From the NCBI GenBank assembly GCA_003243275.1, contig QFQR01000003.1:488258-552257 (forward strand): a stretch of DNA of 64,000 nt, written 5' to 3'. Positions 50,793 through 59,638 of the stretch are shown one piece after another. Below the pieces are notes generated by a model that worked only from the letters and a program-made list of their open reading frames with translations, searched no databases and was not told the origin of the DNA. The stretch is from Leifsonia xyli (GTDB taxonomy: Bacteria > Actinomycetota > Actinomycetes > Actinomycetales > Microbacteriaceae). Position 1 is the stretch's first letter; each line of letters starts with the position of its first letter. Made by a program: the position numbers and the translations under genes.

Positions 50793-51824
50793 TCAGCGGG
50801 AGATCGCGTGCCCCGCCGAGCCGAGCTGGCGAGTGGCCTCCACGACGCGAGCGGCCATCGCCGTCTCGGCGTGCTTGCCCCAGGCGCGCGGGTCGTAGAC
50901 CTTCTTGTTGCCGACCTCGCCGTCGACCTTGAGCACGCCGTCGTAGTTCTGGAACATCCAGCCGGCGATGTCGCGCGTGTAGGCGTACTGCGTGTCGGTG
51001 TCGATGTTCATCTTGATGACGCCGTTGGCGACCGCCTCGGCGATCTCGGCATCCGTCGATCCCGAGCCGCCGTGGAAGACGAGGTCGAGCGGCTTCGCGC
51101 CCGTACCGTACTTGGCGGCGATGCCGGCCTGGATCTCGCCCAGCAGCTCGGGACGCAGCTTGACGTTGCCGGGCTTGTAGACGCCGTGCACGTTGCCGAA
51201 GGTGAGGGCCGCGATGTAGCGGCCGTTCTCGCCCAGACCGAGGGCCTCGACGGCCTGCTCCACGTCGCCGAGGGTCGTGTAGAGGGCCTCGTTGCTGCCC
51301 TCGTGCTGTACGCCGTCCTCTTCGCCGCCGACGACGCCGATCTCGACCTCGAGGATCGAGCGGATGTTGCGCATCCGCGGCAGCAGCTCCTTCGCGATCT
51401 CGATGTTCTCCTTCAGCGGCACGGCCGAACCATCCCACATGTGCGACTGGAAGATCGGGTTGCGGCCGGCCTTGACCTCCGCCTCCGACGCCTCGATGAG
51501 CGGCATGACGAAGCCCGGCAGCGCGTCCTTCGGGCAGTGGTCGGTGTGGAGGGCGACCGTGATGGGGTAGTTCTTGGCGACCTCGGTGACGAACGCGGCG
51601 AAGGCGAGGGCGCCGGAGGCGCGGGCCTTGACGCTCTGGCCTGCGAAGTAGTCGGCCCCACCCGTGGTGACCTGCAGGATGCCGTCGGAGCCCGCTTCGG
51701 TGAGGCCCTGGAGCACGGCGTTGATGGTCGAGGAGCTCGACACGTTGATGGCGGGGAAGGCGAAGGCGTTCTGCTTCGCCTGGTCGAGCATCTCGGCGTA
51801 CTGATCCGGGGTGGCGACGGGCAT
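50793..51824 (-). CDS. fba: Class II fructose-bisphosphate aldolase
   Basis: Zinc aldolase of glycolysis and gluconeogenesis. The 343 residues start PVATPDQYAEMLDQAKQNAFAFPAINVSSSSTINAVL and contain the Zn ligands in VALHTDHCPKD, the EVEIGVVGGEEDGV segment, FGNVHGVYKPGNVKL, and the phosphate loops VFHGGSGS and NIDTDTQYAY. AGGATCC stands before the ATG. It is followed (upstream) by glpK with 39 bp between, so glpK and fba may be cotranscribed for glycerol use. Confidence 0.96.
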   Translation of the reverse strand: MPVATPDQYAEMLDQAKQNAFAFPAINVSSSSTINAVLQGLTEAGSDGILQVTTGGADYFAGQSVKARASGALAFAAFVTEVAKNYPITVALHTDHCPKDALPGFVMPLIEASEAEVKAGRNPIFQSHMWDGSAVPLKENIEIAKELLPRMRNIRSILEVEIGVVGGEEDGVQHEGSNEALYTTLGDVEQAVEALGLGENGRYIAALTFGNVHGVYKPGNVKLRPELLGEIQAGIAAKYGTGAKPLDLVFHGGSGSTDAEIAEAVANGVIKMNIDTDTQYAYTRDIAGWMFQNYDGVLKVDGEVGNKKVYDPRAWGKHAETAMAARVVEATRQLGSAGHAISR

Positions 51825-51863
51825 GGGGATCCTCCTGGACGGATGGGATGGGTCGCTCCGAGT

Positions 51864-53381
51864 CTAGGGTGTGTCGGATTCCACCCAGTCGAGCGTGCGG
51901 TCGACGGCCTGATGCCAGCGGGCGACGCGGCGCTCTCGGGTGGTGGCATCCGTGGTCGGCTCCCAGCGCCGGTCCTCCGCCCACAGCGCGCGCAGCTCGT
52001 CGGTGTCCTTCCAGAGCCCGACCGCGAGGCCGGCCGCGTAGGCGGCGCCGAGGGCGGTGGTCTCGACGACCTCCGGCCGCACGACGGGCACGCCGAGCGC
52101 ATCCGCCTGGAACTGCATGAGCAGTTCGTTGCCGACCATGCCGCCGTCGACGCGGAGCTCGGCGATCGGCGTCGCGAGTTCGGTGTTGGCCACCTGGAAC
52201 ACGTCGACGGTCTGGTACGCGACGGCCTCGAGGCAGGCGCGCGCCAGGTGCGCCTTCGTCGCGAATCTGGTGAGGCCCACGATCGCTCCCCGCGCATCGG
52301 GCCGCCAGTAGGGCGCGAAGAGCCCCGCGAAGGCGGGCACGATGTAGACGTCGCCGTTGTCGTCGACGGTCTTGGCGAGTGCCTCGACCTCGGATGCCTC
52401 CCGGATGATCCCGAGGTTGTCGCGCAGCCACTGCACGAGCGAGCCGGCGATCGCGACCGAACCCTCGAGCGCGAAACGGGGTGCGTCGTCGCCGAGCCGG
52501 TAGGCGACCGTGGTGATGAGCCCTTCCTCGCTGTGCACGATGTCGGTGCCCGTGTTCACGATGAGGAAGTTGCCGGTGCCGTAGGTGTTCTTCGACTCGC
52601 CGGCGTCGAAGGCGGCCTGGCCGAAGGTCGCCGCCTGCTGGTCGCCCAGGATTCCGGCGATCGGGGTTTCGCGCAGCAGGCTCCGGGTCTCGGCGTGCCC
52701 ATAGATCTCCGAGGAGGAGCGGATCTCGGGGAGCATCGCGCGCGGCACCCGGAAGATGCGGCACAGCTCGTCGTCCCAGTCGAGGGTCGCGAGGTCCATG
52801 AGCAGGGTGCGGCTCGCGTTGGTGACGTCGGTCGCGTGCACGGAACCGCCCGTGAGGTGCCAGAGCAGCCAGCTGTCGGGGGTGCCGAAGGCCAGCTCGC
52901 CGGCCTCGGCGCGTTCGCGTGCGCCGTCGACGTGGTCGAGGATCCAGGCGATCTTCGTGGCGGAGAAGTAGGTGGCGAGCGGCAGGCCTGTCTTCTGCGC
53001 GAAGCGCCGGATGCCGCCCTCGGCCGCGAGGGCGTCGACCGCATCCTGCGTGCGGGTGTCCTGCCAGACGATCGCGCGGTGGATGGGCTTGCCGGTGGCG
53101 CGATCCCAGACGATCGCGGTCTCCCGCTGGTTGGTGATGCCGACGGCGGCGATGTCGTGCCGGGTGATGGCGGCATCTGCGAGTGCCTCGCCGACGACGT
53201 GGCGCGCGTTGCGCCAGATCTCCATCGCGTCGTGCTCGACCCATCCCGGTTTCGGGAAGTGCTGCGCGTGCTCGCGCTGGCCCGAGCTCACGGGGTGCCC
53301 GCGGTCGTCGAACACGATCGCTCGCGTGCTCGTGGTCCCCTGGTCGATGGCGAGGATGTGGCGGGGCTCCGTTGCGCTCAT
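51864..53381 (-). CDS. glpK: Glycerol kinase
   Basis: Phosphorylates glycerol to glycerol 3-phosphate. The 505-residue protein has the FGGY fold: ILAIDQGTTSTRAIVFDDRGHPV, the glycerol-binding NQRETAIVWDRATGKPIHRAIVWQDTRT, the ADP loop STYGTGNF-like NTYGTGNFLIVNTG, and the C-terminal RVDGGMVGNELLMQFQADALGVPVVRPEVVETTALGAAYAAGLAVG. No glpF or glpD is nearby. Its promoter region (53382-53444) is shared with the divergent tetR and includes the 16-bp palindrome at 53407, so the TetR may influence it. Confidence 0.96.
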   Translation of the reverse strand: MSATEPRHILAIDQGTTSTRAIVFDDRGHPVSSGQREHAQHFPKPGWVEHDAMEIWRNARHVVGEALADAAITRHDIAAVGITNQRETAIVWDRATGKPIHRAIVWQDTRTQDAVDALAAEGGIRRFAQKTGLPLATYFSATKIAWILDHVDGARERAEAGELAFGTPDSWLLWHLTGGSVHATDVTNASRTLLMDLATLDWDDELCRIFRVPRAMLPEIRSSSEIYGHAETRSLLRETPIAGILGDQQAATFGQAAFDAGESKNTYGTGNFLIVNTGTDIVHSEEGLITTVAYRLGDDAPRFALEGSVAIAGSLVQWLRDNLGIIREASEVEALAKTVDDNGDVYIVPAFAGLFAPYWRPDARGAIVGLTRFATKAHLARACLEAVAYQTVDVFQVANTELATPIAELRVDGGMVGNELLMQFQADALGVPVVRPEVVETTALGAAYAAGLAVGLWKDTDELRALWAEDRRWEPTTDATTRERRVARWHQAVDRTLDWVESDTP

Positions 53382-53401
53382 GTCGCCAGCGTAGAGGCTG
53401 C

Positions 53402-53431
53402 TTGCGGAGTGAGCGCTCACTCACTTAGGAT
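53402..53431 (+). promoter_or_regulatory. tetR-exporter promoter with a perfect 16-bp operator in the spacer
   Basis: -35 TTGCGG (53402-53407), 18-bp spacer, -10 TAGGAT (53426-53431). The spacer is filled by the perfect palindrome GAGTGAGCGCTCACTC (53407-53422), a typical TetR operator. Transcription would start near 53438, leaving almost no leader before the GTG/ATG starts at 53439-53445. The site is also 26 bp from the glpK start on the other strand. Confidence 0.8.
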
Positions 53432-53444
53432 CGCCCGTGTGGTG

Positions 53445-54023
53445 ATGGCCGAGGAGCTCGCGGAGTCGCGGACGCGCGCCCGCCCGCTCGCCCCCGAGGA
53501 GCGACGCGAGGCGATCCTCGACGCCGTGCTTCCGCTGCTGCGCGAGAAGGGCCGGGACGTCACGAGCCGCGAGCTCGCGGAAGCCGCCGGCATCGCGGAG
53601 GGCACCGTGTTCCGCGCCTTCGGCGACAAGGAGACGCTGCTCGCCGCCGGGATCGAGAAACTGCTCGACCCGGTGCCGTTCCGCGACGAGCTGCGCCGGA
53701 TCCCGCACGAGCTCCCCTTCGAAGACAAGATCACCGCCATCGTGGAGGCCCTGCGGCTGCGATTCCGCGAGGTGTTCCGCCTCATGCAGCTCTTCCAGCT
53801 GCACGGCCCGCCGCCGCATCGGCACGCCTCGCACGAAGACTGGATCGAGATCGTGCGCGAACTGCTCGAACCCGACCTCGACCGTCTCGCGGTTCCGGTC
53901 GACACCGTCGCCTGGTATCTGCGTCTCGTCGCCTTCGGCTCCTCGATCGAGCCGTTCAACCACTTCCGCCCCTTCGACTCCGCCGAGCTCGCGACGGTCG
54001 TCGTGCACGGCGTCTCCGCCTGA
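53445..54023 (+). CDS. TetR-family repressor of the downstream ABC exporter
   Basis: The 192-residue protein has a TetR HTH (RREAILDAVLPLLREKGRDVTSRELAEAAGIAEGTVFRAFGDKETLLAAGIEKLL) and a ligand-binding helical domain with HGPPPHRHASHEDWIEIVRELL. Candidate starts are GTG 53439, GTG 53442 and ATG 53445; I give the ATG. The mRNA would be nearly leaderless. Two ABC exporter genes follow after 34 bp. With its operator in its own promoter, it most likely represses tetR-ABC-ABC until a substrate of the exporter is bound. Confidence 0.92.
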   Translation: MAEELAESRTRARPLAPEERREAILDAVLPLLREKGRDVTSRELAEAAGIAEGTVFRAFGDKETLLAAGIEKLLDPVPFRDELRRIPHELPFEDKITAIVEALRLRFREVFRLMQLFQLHGPPPHRHASHEDWIEIVRELLEPDLDRLAVPVDTVAWYLRLVAFGSSIEPFNHFRPFDSAELATVVVHGVSA

Positions 54024-54057
54024 GAACACCCCACCGAACCCAGCGAAAGAGGCATCC

Positions 54058-55791
54058 GTGCTCGGCAAACTCCTCGTGCGCCATCTGAAGCCGTACTGGC
54101 CGCTGCTCGTCGGCGTCGTGATCTTCCAGCTGGCGCAGTCGATCGCCTCGCTCTACCTGCCCGCCCTCAACGCCGACATCATCGACGACGGCGTGGCCAA
54201 GGGCGACACCGGATACATCCTGCGGGTCGGCGGCCTCATGCTGCTCATCACCCTCGGGCAGATCGCCGCAGCCATCCTCGCCGTCTACTTCGGCGCGAAG
54301 GCGGCGATGGCGCTCGGTCGCGACCTGCGCGCATCCGTGTTCCGTCGCGTCGGCGAGTTCTCCGAACGCGAGCTCGCGCGTTTCGGCGCCCCCTCGCTCA
54401 TCACCCGCACCACCAATGACGTGCAGCAGGTTCAGATGCTCGTGCTGATGAGCTGCACGATCCTCGTCTCCACTCCGATCCTCGCCGTCGGCGGCGTCAT
54501 CTTCGCGCTGCGCGAAGACCTCACGCTCTCGTGGATCATGGTCGTCGCGGTGCCCGTGCTGCTCGCCTCGGTCGGACTCATCATCGTGCGGATGGTTCCC
54601 CAGTTCCGCAAGATGCAGACGCGCATCGACAACGTCAACCGCATCCTGCGCGAGCAACTCACCGGCATCCGGGTGATCCGCGCCTTCGTGCGGGAGGATC
54701 GCGAACGCGAACGCTTCGCCGTCGCGAACGAGGAGCTCACCGATACCGCGATGCGCGCCGGTCGCCTGTTCGCCCTCATGTTCCCCGTGGTCATGCTCGT
54801 GCTCAACGTGTCGAGCGTCGCCGTGCTGTGGTTCGGGGCATTCCGGATCGAAGACCACGGCATGCAGATCGGCTCGCTCATCGCCTTCCTCAGCTACCTC
54901 ATCCAGATCCTGATGGCCGTCATGATGGCGACCTTCCTCGCGGTGCTGCTGCCGCGCGCCACCGTCTCGGCGGACCGCATCGGCGAGGTGCTCGACACGG
55001 AACCATCGGTCGTCGCGCCCGTCGCGCCCGTCACCGAACTCGCGCGCGGCGGCGAAGTCGAGCTGCGGGAGGCCACCTTCGCCTACCCCGGGGCCGAAGC
55101 TCCCGTGTTGCGTGAGGTGTCGTTCACCGCGCGACCCGGCAAGATGACCGCGATCATCGGTTCGACCGGGGCGGGGAAGACGACGCTCGTGAATCTGCTG
55201 CCGCGTCTGTTCGACGTGACCGGCGGCGCCGTGCTCGTCGACGGCGCCGACGTGCGGGAGCTCGACCCGGAGGTTCTCTGGAGCCGCATCGGCCTCATTC
55301 CGCAGAGGCCCTACCTCTTCTCGGGAACCGTCGCCTCGAACCTGCGCTACGGCAACCCCGAGGCGAGCGATGAGGAGCTCTGGGCGGCGCTCGAGATCGC
55401 ACAGGCGCGCGATTTCGTCGAGGCGATGCCGGAGAAGCTCGAGGCCGCGATCGCCCAGGGAGGCACGAACGTCTCCGGCGGTCAGCGACAACGCTTGGCG
55501 ATCGCGAGAGCGCTCGTGAAACGGCCCGAGATCTACGTGTTCGACGACTCCTTCTCGGCACTCGACACCGCGACGGATGCGCGCTTGCGTCAGACGCTCG
55601 CGCGCGAGGTGGGTGACGCGACGATGATCGTCGTCGCCCAGCGGGTGTCGACCATCCTGCAGGCCGATCAGATCGTCGTGCTCGAGGACGGCGCGGTCGT
55701 CGGTCTCGGAACCCATGACGAACTGCTCGCGAGCTCGGCGGAGTACCGCGAGATCGTCGAGAGCCAGCTGAGTGCGGAGGAGGCGGCGTGA
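54058..55791 (+). CDS. ABC exporter half-transporter with the degenerate catalytic site (first subunit)
   Basis: The 577 residues have a six-TM exporter domain (about 15-310) and an NBD: Walker A GSTGAGKTT near 368, canonical signature VSGGQRQRLAIARAL near 471, Walker B IYVFDDSFSALD near 497. The residue after the Walker B Asp is Asp-Asp-Ser in place of the catalytic Glu (consensus DE-x-[TS]SALD), as in TM287/BmrC-like subunits of heterodimeric exporters. The partner at 55788 has the Glu. GTG 54058; it overlaps the partner by four bases. Likely multidrug or lipid efflux. Confidence 0.93.
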   Translation: MLGKLLVRHLKPYWPLLVGVVIFQLAQSIASLYLPALNADIIDDGVAKGDTGYILRVGGLMLLITLGQIAAAILAVYFGAKAAMALGRDLRASVFRRVGEFSERELARFGAPSLITRTTNDVQQVQMLVLMSCTILVSTPILAVGGVIFALREDLTLSWIMVVAVPVLLASVGLIIVRMVPQFRKMQTRIDNVNRILREQLTGIRVIRAFVREDRERERFAVANEELTDTAMRAGRLFALMFPVVMLVLNVSSVAVLWFGAFRIEDHGMQIGSLIAFLSYLIQILMAVMMATFLAVLLPRATVSADRIGEVLDTEPSVVAPVAPVTELARGGEVELREATFAYPGAEAPVLREVSFTARPGKMTAIIGSTGAGKTTLVNLLPRLFDVTGGAVLVDGADVRELDPEVLWSRIGLIPQRPYLFSGTVASNLRYGNPEASDEELWAALEIAQARDFVEAMPEKLEAAIAQGGTNVSGGQRQRLAIARALVKRPEIYVFDDSFSALDTATDARLRQTLAREVGDATMIVVAQRVSTILQADQIVVLEDGAVVGLGTHDELLASSAEYREIVESQLSAEEAA

Positions 55792-57887
55792 GCAATCGTG
55801 AGCCCCAGGCATCCTCCCCGGCCCGCTCGATCGCGCCGCCGCGGCGCCCCGGACCCGGCGGAGGCGGACCGTTCGGCGGTGCCGGCATGCCCGCCGAGAA
55901 GGCCATGTCCTTCGGCCCCTCCGCCCGGCGCCTCGTCGCTCGGCTGCGTCCCGAGCGCGCCGGAGTCGTGTTCGTGATCCTGCTCGGCACGATCGGCGTG
56001 ATCCTGAGCGTCATCGGGCCGAAGGTGCTCGGCCAGGCCACCAACCTCATCTTCGAGGGGGTCATCTCCGCCCAGCTGCCCGCGGGCACCACGAAGGCTC
56101 AGGTGATCGCGCAGCTCGAAGCGGAGGGCAACACCACCCAGGCCGACATGCTGCGCAACATGGACCTGCGGCCGGGCGAGGGCATCGACTTCGACGCGCT
56201 CGCCATCGTTCTCGGCATCGTGTTGCTGCTCTACGTCTTCAGCGCGGTGTTCCTCTGGCTGCAGGGCTACGTGCTCAACGCCATCACCCAGCGCACCGTG
56301 CTGCGGCTGCGGCGCGACGTCGAGGACAAGATCCACCGGCTGCCGCTCACCTACTTCGACCGGATGCCGCGGGGCGAGCTGCTGAGCCGGGTCACCAACG
56401 ACATCGACAACATCTCGCAGAGCCTCCAACAGACTCTGTCGCAGCTGCTCACCTCGCTGCTCACCGTGATCGGCGTCGTCGTGATGATGTTCCTGATCTC
56501 GCCCGTGCTCGCCCTCATCGCGCTCGTCGCCATCCCGGTGACCCTCGTCATCACGGTGCTCGTCGCGAAACGCTCGCAGAAGCTGTTCGTGGCGCAGTGG
56601 ACGCACACCGGTACCCTCAACGCGCAGATCGAGGAGGGCTACACCGGTCACTCGCTCGTGAAGGTCTTCGGCCGTCACCGCGAGGTGCAGGCGCGCTTCG
56701 ACCAGAAGAACGAGGAACTGTTCCAGGCGAGCTTCGGTGCGCAGTTCATCAGCGGCATCATCATGCCCGCGACGATGTTCGTCGGAAACCTCGTCTACGT
56801 CGCGGTCGCGGTCGTCGGCGGGCTGTTCGTCGCGAACGGCACGATGCGGCTCGGCGATGTCCAGGCCTTCATCCAGTACTCGCGGCAGTTCACCCAGCCG
56901 CTGTCACAGCTCGGGTCGATGGCCAATCTGCTGCAGTCGGGGGTGGCCTCCTCCGAGCGGGTGTTCGAACTGCTCGATGCCGAGGAGCAGACCGCCGACC
57001 CGCAGCCCGCGGAGACGCCGTCGGGTGCGACCGGGCGCCTGGCGTTCGAGAAGGTGTCCTTCTCCTACGACCCGGAGAAGCCACTCATCCACGAGCTCTC
57101 TCTCGTCGCGGAACCCGGCCAGACGGTCGCGATCGTCGGCCCGACGGGGGCAGGCAAGACGACGCTCGTGAACCTCATCATGCGCTTCTACGACCCCGAT
57201 GCCGGACGCATCACACTCGACGGCGTCGACACGACCCGGATGACGCGCGACGACCTGCGCGGCCGCACCGGTATGGTGCTGCAGGACACCTGGCTGTTCG
57301 GCGGAACGATCCGCGACAACATCGCCTACGGGCGGCCGGATGCGAGCGAGACCGAGATCATGGCGGCCGCCACGGCGGCCTACGTCGACCGCTTCGTGCA
57401 CTCGTTGCCGGACGGCTACGACACGGTGCTCGACGACGAGGGCGGCAACGTCTCGGCCGGCGAGAAGCAGCTCATCACGATCGCGCGGGCCTTCCTCGCG
57501 CGGCCCTCGGTGCTCATCCTCGACGAGGCGACCTCCTCGGTCGACACGCGCACCGAGCTGCTCGTGCAGCGGGCCATGAGCGCACTCCGCAAGGACCGGA
57601 CGTCGTTCGTGATCGCGCACCGACTCTCCACGATCCGCGATGCCGATCTCATCCTCGTGATGGAGGACGGCGCGATCGTCGAGCAGGGCACTCACGACGA
57701 ACTGCTCACCATGGACGGTGCCTACGCGCGCCTCTACGATGCGCAGTTCGCGGCCCCGATCGACGACGAGGGTGCCGCCGCTGCACCGGTGGCTGCGGTG
57801 GTCGGCGCTGGCGCGCCGCCCACCACCGGCGACGTCGTGCGCGAGGCCTTGACCGAGGAGGGCGCCCCGGAGAACGCGGCGGGGTAG
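55788..57887 (+). CDS. ABC exporter half-transporter with the active catalytic site (second subunit)
   Basis: The 699 residues begin with a 60-residue Pro/Gly-rich cytosolic tail (SRAPPRRPGPGGGGPFGGAG-like), then six TM helices with a large extracytoplasmic insertion between TM1 and TM2 (TNLIFEGVI...IDFDALAIV), as in TM288/BmrD subunits. NBD: Walker A GPTGAGKTT near 450, atypical signature VSAGEKQLITIARAF near 554, Walker B LILDEATSSVDT near 576 with the catalytic Glu, and H-loop AHRLSTIRDADLI. With its partner it forms one consensus-degenerate ATP site. The C-terminus is Ala-rich. Confidence 0.93.
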   Translation: MSNREPQASSPARSIAPPRRPGPGGGGPFGGAGMPAEKAMSFGPSARRLVARLRPERAGVVFVILLGTIGVILSVIGPKVLGQATNLIFEGVISAQLPAGTTKAQVIAQLEAEGNTTQADMLRNMDLRPGEGIDFDALAIVLGIVLLLYVFSAVFLWLQGYVLNAITQRTVLRLRRDVEDKIHRLPLTYFDRMPRGELLSRVTNDIDNISQSLQQTLSQLLTSLLTVIGVVVMMFLISPVLALIALVAIPVTLVITVLVAKRSQKLFVAQWTHTGTLNAQIEEGYTGHSLVKVFGRHREVQARFDQKNEELFQASFGAQFISGIIMPATMFVGNLVYVAVAVVGGLFVANGTMRLGDVQAFIQYSRQFTQPLSQLGSMANLLQSGVASSERVFELLDAEEQTADPQPAETPSGATGRLAFEKVSFSYDPEKPLIHELSLVAEPGQTVAIVGPTGAGKTTLVNLIMRFYDPDAGRITLDGVDTTRMTRDDLRGRTGMVLQDTWLFGGTIRDNIAYGRPDASETEIMAAATAAYVDRFVHSLPDGYDTVLDDEGGNVSAGEKQLITIARAFLARPSVLILDEATSSVDTRTELLVQRAMSALRKDRTSFVIAHRLSTIRDADLILVMEDGAIVEQGTHDELLTMDGAYARLYDAQFAAPIDDEGAAAAPVAAVVGAGAPPTTGDVVREALTEEGAPENAAG

Positions 57888-57917
57888 CTGGGCCGCGATC
57901 CCGAACGGCGGGCTCGC

Positions 57918-59432
57918 TTAGACGGTCTGTTCCGCGGTGTCCGTTCCGTCCGCGTCGTCTCCCGACTCGAAGCCGGGGTCGACCTCACCGGAGATGAACT
58001 CGGCGGGATCGGCTCCGAGCTCATCCAGGAGTGACTCGCCCGCGCCGATTGGGGGCGACTCGACGGTGCGCAGCTTGCGTTCGACGGCGCGGGTGCGCCG
58101 ACCTGCTTCGCTCACCGTGTTCTGCGCCGTCTGCAGCTGCTTCTCCAGCTTCGACCACACCTGCCCGTACTTCTGGAACTCGTTCTTCGCCGCGGCGAGC
58201 ACCTGCCAGACCTCCGAGCTGCGCTTCTCGATGGCGAGGGTGCGGAAGCCCATCTGCAGGCTGTTCAGCAGCGACATCAGCGTGGTCGGGCCCGTGATCA
58301 GGATCCGGTGCTCCGTCTGGAGCCGGCTGGCGAGACCGGGCCGGCGGACGACCTCGGCGAAGAGGCCCTCGGTGGGCAGGTAGAGGATCGCGAAGTCGGT
58401 GGTGTGCGGTGGCTCGATGTACTTCTTCGCGATCGTCTTCGCCTGCTCGACGATCGCCCGCTCGACGGCGCGACCGGCCTCGTCGATCGCGGTCTTCTCG
58501 CCGGCCTCCTGAGCGTCGAGGAGCCGCTCGTAGTCCTCCTGCGGAAACTTGGAGTCGATGGGGAGGAAGACCGGCGAACCGCCCTCCTCGCGCCCCGGCA
58601 TCTTCACCGCGAACTCGACCCGCTCGGCGCTCCCCGGGCGCACGGCGGCGTTCTCCTCGTACTGGTCGGGGGTGAGGATGTCCTCGAGCTGACGCGAGAG
58701 CTGCACCTCGCCCCAGCCGCCGCGGTTCTTCACGTTCGTCAGCACGCGCTTGAGTCCGCCGACGTCGGAGGCGAGCGACTGCATCTCGCCGAGGCCCTTC
58801 TGCACCTCCTCGAGCCGCGTGCTCACGAGGGTGAACGACTCGCCCAGACGCTTCTCGAGCGTGCCCTGCAGCTTCTCGTCGACCGTCTCGCGCATCTTCT
58901 CGAGCTTGGCTTCGTTGCCCTGGCGCAGCTTCTCGAGCTCCTCGCGCAGCACCGCCTGCAGTTCCAGCTGCTTGTCGTTGTTGGCCTTCGTCAGCGCCTC
59001 GATGCGATCGGCGTTCTCCTTGAGCGAGACGGTGAGCGTGGTGCGCAGCTTCTCGTCGACCGTCTCACGCATCTTCTCGAGCCGAGCCTCGTTCTCCTGG
59101 CGAAGCGCGGCGAGTTGAACGCCCACAGCCTGGGTGAGCTGCTCGCCGCGCAGACGTGCCGCTTCCGCCTCCGCGAGGAGCCGTTGCGCGACCTCGGCGC
59201 GGGAGGCGTCGAGGTCGTGACGCAGCTCGCGATGCGCCACCTGCCGCTCCTCGCGATCGCGCCGCAGCAACTCACCCAACTCGCTGCGCTGGGCGCTCAG
59301 GTCTTGCCGCAGCTCCCCGCCCGCGGCGGATGCTCCTCCCGCGCCTCGGCGTGCGAGCACGAGCACGAGCACGAGCACGACGAGCGTCAGCACGAGGTTG
59401 CCGAGCAGCAAGGCGAGGAGCAGCGGGTCCAT
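57918..59432 (-). CDS. rmuC: DNA recombination protein RmuC
   Basis: Suspected nuclease-fold protein that limits recombination at inverted repeats. The 504 residues have one N-terminal TM helix (DPLLLALLLGNLVLTLVVLVLVLVLARR), a long coiled coil (about 45-230, rich in EKMRETVDEKL heptads) and the RmuC domain (LKRVLTNVKNRGGWGEVQLSRQLEDILTPDQYEENAAVRPGSAERVEFAVKMPGR ... PIDSKFPQEDYERLLDA ... FAILYLPTEGLFAEVVRRPGLASRLQTEHRILITGPTTLMSLLNSLQMGFRTLAIEKRS). ATG 59432 is used. Convergent with the ABC exporter operon; stop TAA is 30 bp away. Confidence 0.93.
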   Translation of the reverse strand: MDPLLLALLLGNLVLTLVVLVLVLVLARRGAGGASAAGGELRQDLSAQRSELGELLRRDREERQVAHRELRHDLDASRAEVAQRLLAEAEAARLRGEQLTQAVGVQLAALRQENEARLEKMRETVDEKLRTTLTVSLKENADRIEALTKANNDKQLELQAVLREELEKLRQGNEAKLEKMRETVDEKLQGTLEKRLGESFTLVSTRLEEVQKGLGEMQSLASDVGGLKRVLTNVKNRGGWGEVQLSRQLEDILTPDQYEENAAVRPGSAERVEFAVKMPGREEGGSPVFLPIDSKFPQEDYERLLDAQEAGEKTAIDEAGRAVERAIVEQAKTIAKKYIEPPHTTDFAILYLPTEGLFAEVVRRPGLASRLQTEHRILITGPTTLMSLLNSLQMGFRTLAIEKRSSEVWQVLAAAKNEFQKYGQVWSKLEKQLQTAQNTVSEAGRRTRAVERKLRTVESPPIGAGESLLDELGADPAEFISGEVDPGFESGDDADGTDTAEQTV

Positions 59433-59511
59433 GCCGCAAGTGTTGCAGCGACCCCCGACATCCCCACGGCGACCGGCCGCGCCATCCGTCCCGTGCCACC
59501 CCCTCGCTGAG

Positions 59512-59598
59512 GGCGAAAATGCAGGAGAACCCGCGTGTGTCGCGCCCGTCGTCCCGCCTGGTGCGGGACGGATGCCCAGAATCTCCTGCATTTTCGAC
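59512..59598. repeat. Family B element, 87 bp (copy 4 of 4)
   Basis: Left arm GGCGAAAATGCAGGAGA with one mismatch to the consensus, right arm its consensus complement; 87 bp. The core starts ACCCGCGTGTGTCGCGCC, similar to copy 2 (ACCCGGGCGTGTCG). It lies in the 206-bp gap between the divergent rmuC and mmsA starts. Confidence 0.9.
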
Positions 59599-59638
59599 CT
59601 GCGTGAACAAGCCAACACATCTCGAAAATGTTAACGAA

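Noticed and set aside
50757..53444. Plus-strand open frame antisense to fba and glpK, continuing into tetR
   Set aside because: The real gene is the TetR part from 53445; the upstream part mirrors the codons of fba and glpK.
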